In this document: one piece after another, positions 38,207 through 39,449 of the stretch
Layout: each line of letters begins with the position of its first letter
Position numbering within the stretch: the stretch's first letter is position 1
DNA from: Porticoccaceae bacterium
Lineage (GTDB): Bacteria; Pseudomonadota; Gammaproteobacteria; Pseudomonadales; Porticoccaceae
Reading direction: 5' to 3'
DNA: 39,449 nucleotides
Assembly (NCBI GenBank): GCA_029250825.1
Contig: JAQXEN010000058.1
Coordinates: 1-39,449, forward strand
The notes under the pieces: generated by a model
Database searches by the model: none
The model's input: only the letters and a program-made list of their open reading frames with translations
What the model was told of the DNA's origin: nothing
Position numbers and translations under genes: made by a program

Positions 38207-38796
38207 CTACTGCTTTGATGATTTTCGAAGACCAGCCAAACCTAACAAGCCAGATAAGAATAACCAAGCCGCTGCGGGGAGTGGTGCTTCAGCTACAGCC
38301 CATTCAGTGTAGTGGGACACATCGTGATCACCGCCCACGATGACCTCTACCGTTTCACCTGGACTTCCATCGCCATCAACCAGATATAACCAGACTAAGG
38401 TTGAGGCTTTAATGGTCAAATAACCGGAAAAATCAGCGGCAATATTAAACGACTTACCGCTAAAACCATTCTCAGTTTTGTCACCGGCTAGACTGGGAAT
38501 TACGACTCCTTCAAAGGCCAACATATTGAGCATATCCGGATCTGCGTGATCCTGTGCTGTGCCGACATTGCCGTTCGCGCCATAAAACTGGTTGGCACTA
38601 ATATCGCTGATATCACCAGCTGAAATTGAGCCTCCGCAAGCATTGGCACAGAATAGCTGATCGGCCACGCCATTATCTGCGGCATCAGCATCTACGCCGT
38701 CTGGACTCCATATTGCCAGCAGGTCAACGCTGCCAGCATGGGCGGTATTTAGCGATAATAACCCTGCAAAAGGGTCGCTAGTAGTGTTATTTTCAT
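38207..38796 (-). pseudogene. VPLPA-CTERM (exosortase-sorted) secreted protein, frameshifted in the signal peptide
   Basis: The C-terminus PLPAAAWLFLSGLLGLAGLR followed by KSSKQ is a VPLPA/PEP-CTERM sorting tail: short motif, hydrophobic helix, basic end. It is recognised by exosortase in known systems. The body (about 150 residues) has no family I recognise; it holds a Cys pair (LFCANACGG) and an Asp/Gly-rich beta-type composition. The true start is ATG 38796, with AAGGAAG five bases upstream, encoding the signal peptide MKITLLATLL. The frame is lost near 38765. One base more (TTGGCAGGG for TTGCAGGG) would continue with GLLSLNTAHAGSVDLLAIW into the body. As it stands translation stops after 15 codons, unless it starts again at GTG 38668. 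No exosortase gene is in the window. Confidence 0.8.
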
Positions 38797-38825
38797 GATG
38801 TCTTCCTTGGAGGTCTCTCCCTAGG

Positions 38826-38858
38826 ATTCACAAAACATCTCGGAGAATTTCTGTGAAT
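38826..38858. repeat. Inverted repeat in the leader of the CTERM gene
   Basis: ATTCACA (38826-38832) and TGTGAAT (38852-38858) form a perfect seven-base inverted repeat with a 19-base spacer, between the CRP-type site and the start codon. It may form a leader hairpin or represent two half-sites of the same regulator. Confidence 0.4.
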
Positions 38859-38870
38859 TATTTTTATGAT

Positions 38871-38892
38871 AAATGTGAAATTGTTCACATTT
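38871..38892. promoter_or_regulatory. CRP-type binding site upstream of the CTERM gene
   Basis: The site has perfect nine-base arms (AAATGTGAA and TTCACATTT) around ATTG. It contains TGTGA-N6-TCACA and the flanking AAA/TTT of the CRP consensus, so it matches the 22-base optimum at nearly every position. It is 75 bases upstream of the CTERM ATG at 38796 and about 110 bases past the rplS terminator, so it most likely acts on the CTERM gene. A CRP/Vfr-family regulator is assumed to exist in the genome. Confidence 0.75.
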
Positions 38893-39002
38893 TTAAGTAG
38901 TAAGTTAAAAGATAGACTATGGCGATGCGCTGTCAAGCTAGGAGTCAGAAAGACGATGGACTGATAGACGGATAATTTGTGGAGGGATTATTTTTAGAGA
39001 TT

Positions 39003-39032
39003 AAAAAAGGCGGCCCTTTCGGAGCCGCCTTT
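39003..39032 (-). terminator. Intrinsic terminator of rplS
   Basis: A nine-base-pair stem (AAAGGCGGC/GCCGCCTTT, loop TCCGAAAGG on the minus strand) runs into six T. It starts 31 bases after the rplS stop codon and separates the ribosomal-protein operon from the accessory genes. Confidence 0.9.
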
Positions 39033-39062
39033 GCGCAATAAATACTGCTTTGAAGCCAGTAT

Positions 39063-39422
39063 CTATCGATTGAGCTTTTCTTTGATACGTGCAGATCGAC
39101 CTGAACGCTCACGCAGATAGTAGAGCTTGGCGCGACGTACTGCACCGCGACGCTTAACTTCAATACTATCAACCAGCGGGCTGTATGTCTGGAAGGTACG
39201 CTCAACACCAATACCGTTGGAGATTTTACGAACGGTAAAGGCAGAGTTCAGCTGACGGTTACGCTTGGCTAATACTACGCCTTCGAATGCCTGCAGACGC
39301 TCGCGAGTGCCCTCTTTTACTTTAACCTGTACAACAACGGTATCACCGGGGCTGAAATCAGGAATTTCTTTGCTCATCTGCTCTTTTTCAAGCGCAGCAA
39401 TTATCGATACTTTGTTAGTCAT
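39063..39422 (-). CDS. rplS: 50S ribosomal protein L19
   Basis: L19 sits at the interface between the ribosomal subunits. The family sequence is nearly complete: [60 protein letters not shown] and [19 protein letters not shown]. The start chosen is ATG 39422 ([15 protein letters not shown]), with GAGGAG about seven bases upstream, giving the usual length of about 119. The frame is open to an ATG at 39443 that would add seven non-conserved residues. It is normally the last gene of rpsP-rimM-trmD-rplS, whose other members would lie beyond the right edge. Confidence 0.97.
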   Translation of the reverse strand: MTNKVSIIAALEKEQMSKEIPDFSPGDTVVVQVKVKEGTRERLQAFEGVVLAKRNRQLNSAFTVRKISNGIGVERTFQTYSPLVDSIEVKRRGAVRRAKLYYLRERSGRSARIKEKLNR

Positions 39423-39449
39423 TTCTTGCTCCTCAATTTTCATTGGTTG

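Overview
The window is about 39.4 kb of ordinary chromosome from a gammaproteobacterium. Two blocks match well-known gammaproteobacterial gene orders: pyrG-kdsA-eno-ftsB-ispD-ispF-truD-pcm-nlpD-rpoS, and the Pseudomonas-like divergent argH / algZ-algR-hemC-hemD-hemX-hemY followed by cyaY, lptM-lysA-dapF-DUF484. The protein flavour, with a standalone MnmC2, a VPLPA-CTERM protein and a TonB receptor paired with a hybrid kinase, suggests a marine Cellvibrionales/OMG-type bacterium. That placement is inference; there is no rRNA or tRNA gene in the window to test it.

Layout. Positions 1-11,418 (all minus strand) hold the 5' part of rpoS, nlpD, a DUF368/PopT-like membrane protein, pcm, truD, ispF, ispD, ftsB, eno, kdsA, pyrG, tilS and a YheU-family gene. 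surE, normally between truD and pcm, is absent. Positions 11,502-15,993 hold gcvR, trmL, fldB and mnmC (plus strand), a hemerythrin-like gene (minus) and nfo (plus), which is broken by a frameshift in a run of five C. Positions 16,000-22,036 (minus) hold the haem genes hemC-hemD-hemX-hemY downstream of an AlgZ/AlgR-type two-component pair. Positions 22,107-27,069 hold argH, cyaY (minus), lptM, lysA, dapF and a DUF484 gene; xerC does not follow. rnr lies at 27,132-29,657 (minus), then a 490-base gap with a strong terminator.

Positions 30,148-36,252 (minus) form the accessory centre of the window. It is a tight four-gene unit: LuxR-type response regulator, TonB-dependent receptor, PF04392-type substrate-binding protein, and a hybrid histidine kinase with HAMP, REC and HPt domains. 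No permease, ATPase or metabolic enzyme is present, so it reads as an envelope-spanning sensory relay rather than a transporter.

Positions 36,432-38,796 look like a decaying surface-polymer / exosortase locus. It has the C-terminal remnant of a TPR protein, a WcaJ-type undecaprenyl-phosphate sugar transferase split by an in-frame TAA, and a VPLPA-CTERM secreted protein whose signal peptide is separated from its body by a one-base frameshift. The last gene carries a textbook CRP-type site upstream. rplS (L19) with its terminator closes the window.

Much of the window is housekeeping: isoprenoid precursors (ispD, ispF), cell division (ftsB), CTP, KDO and glycolysis, tRNA modification (tilS, truD, trmL, mnmC), haem synthesis, and lysine, arginine and meso-DAP synthesis. 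The parts most worth a second look are the sensory unit, the run of broken genes beside it, the nfo frameshift and the altered rpoS-side cluster.
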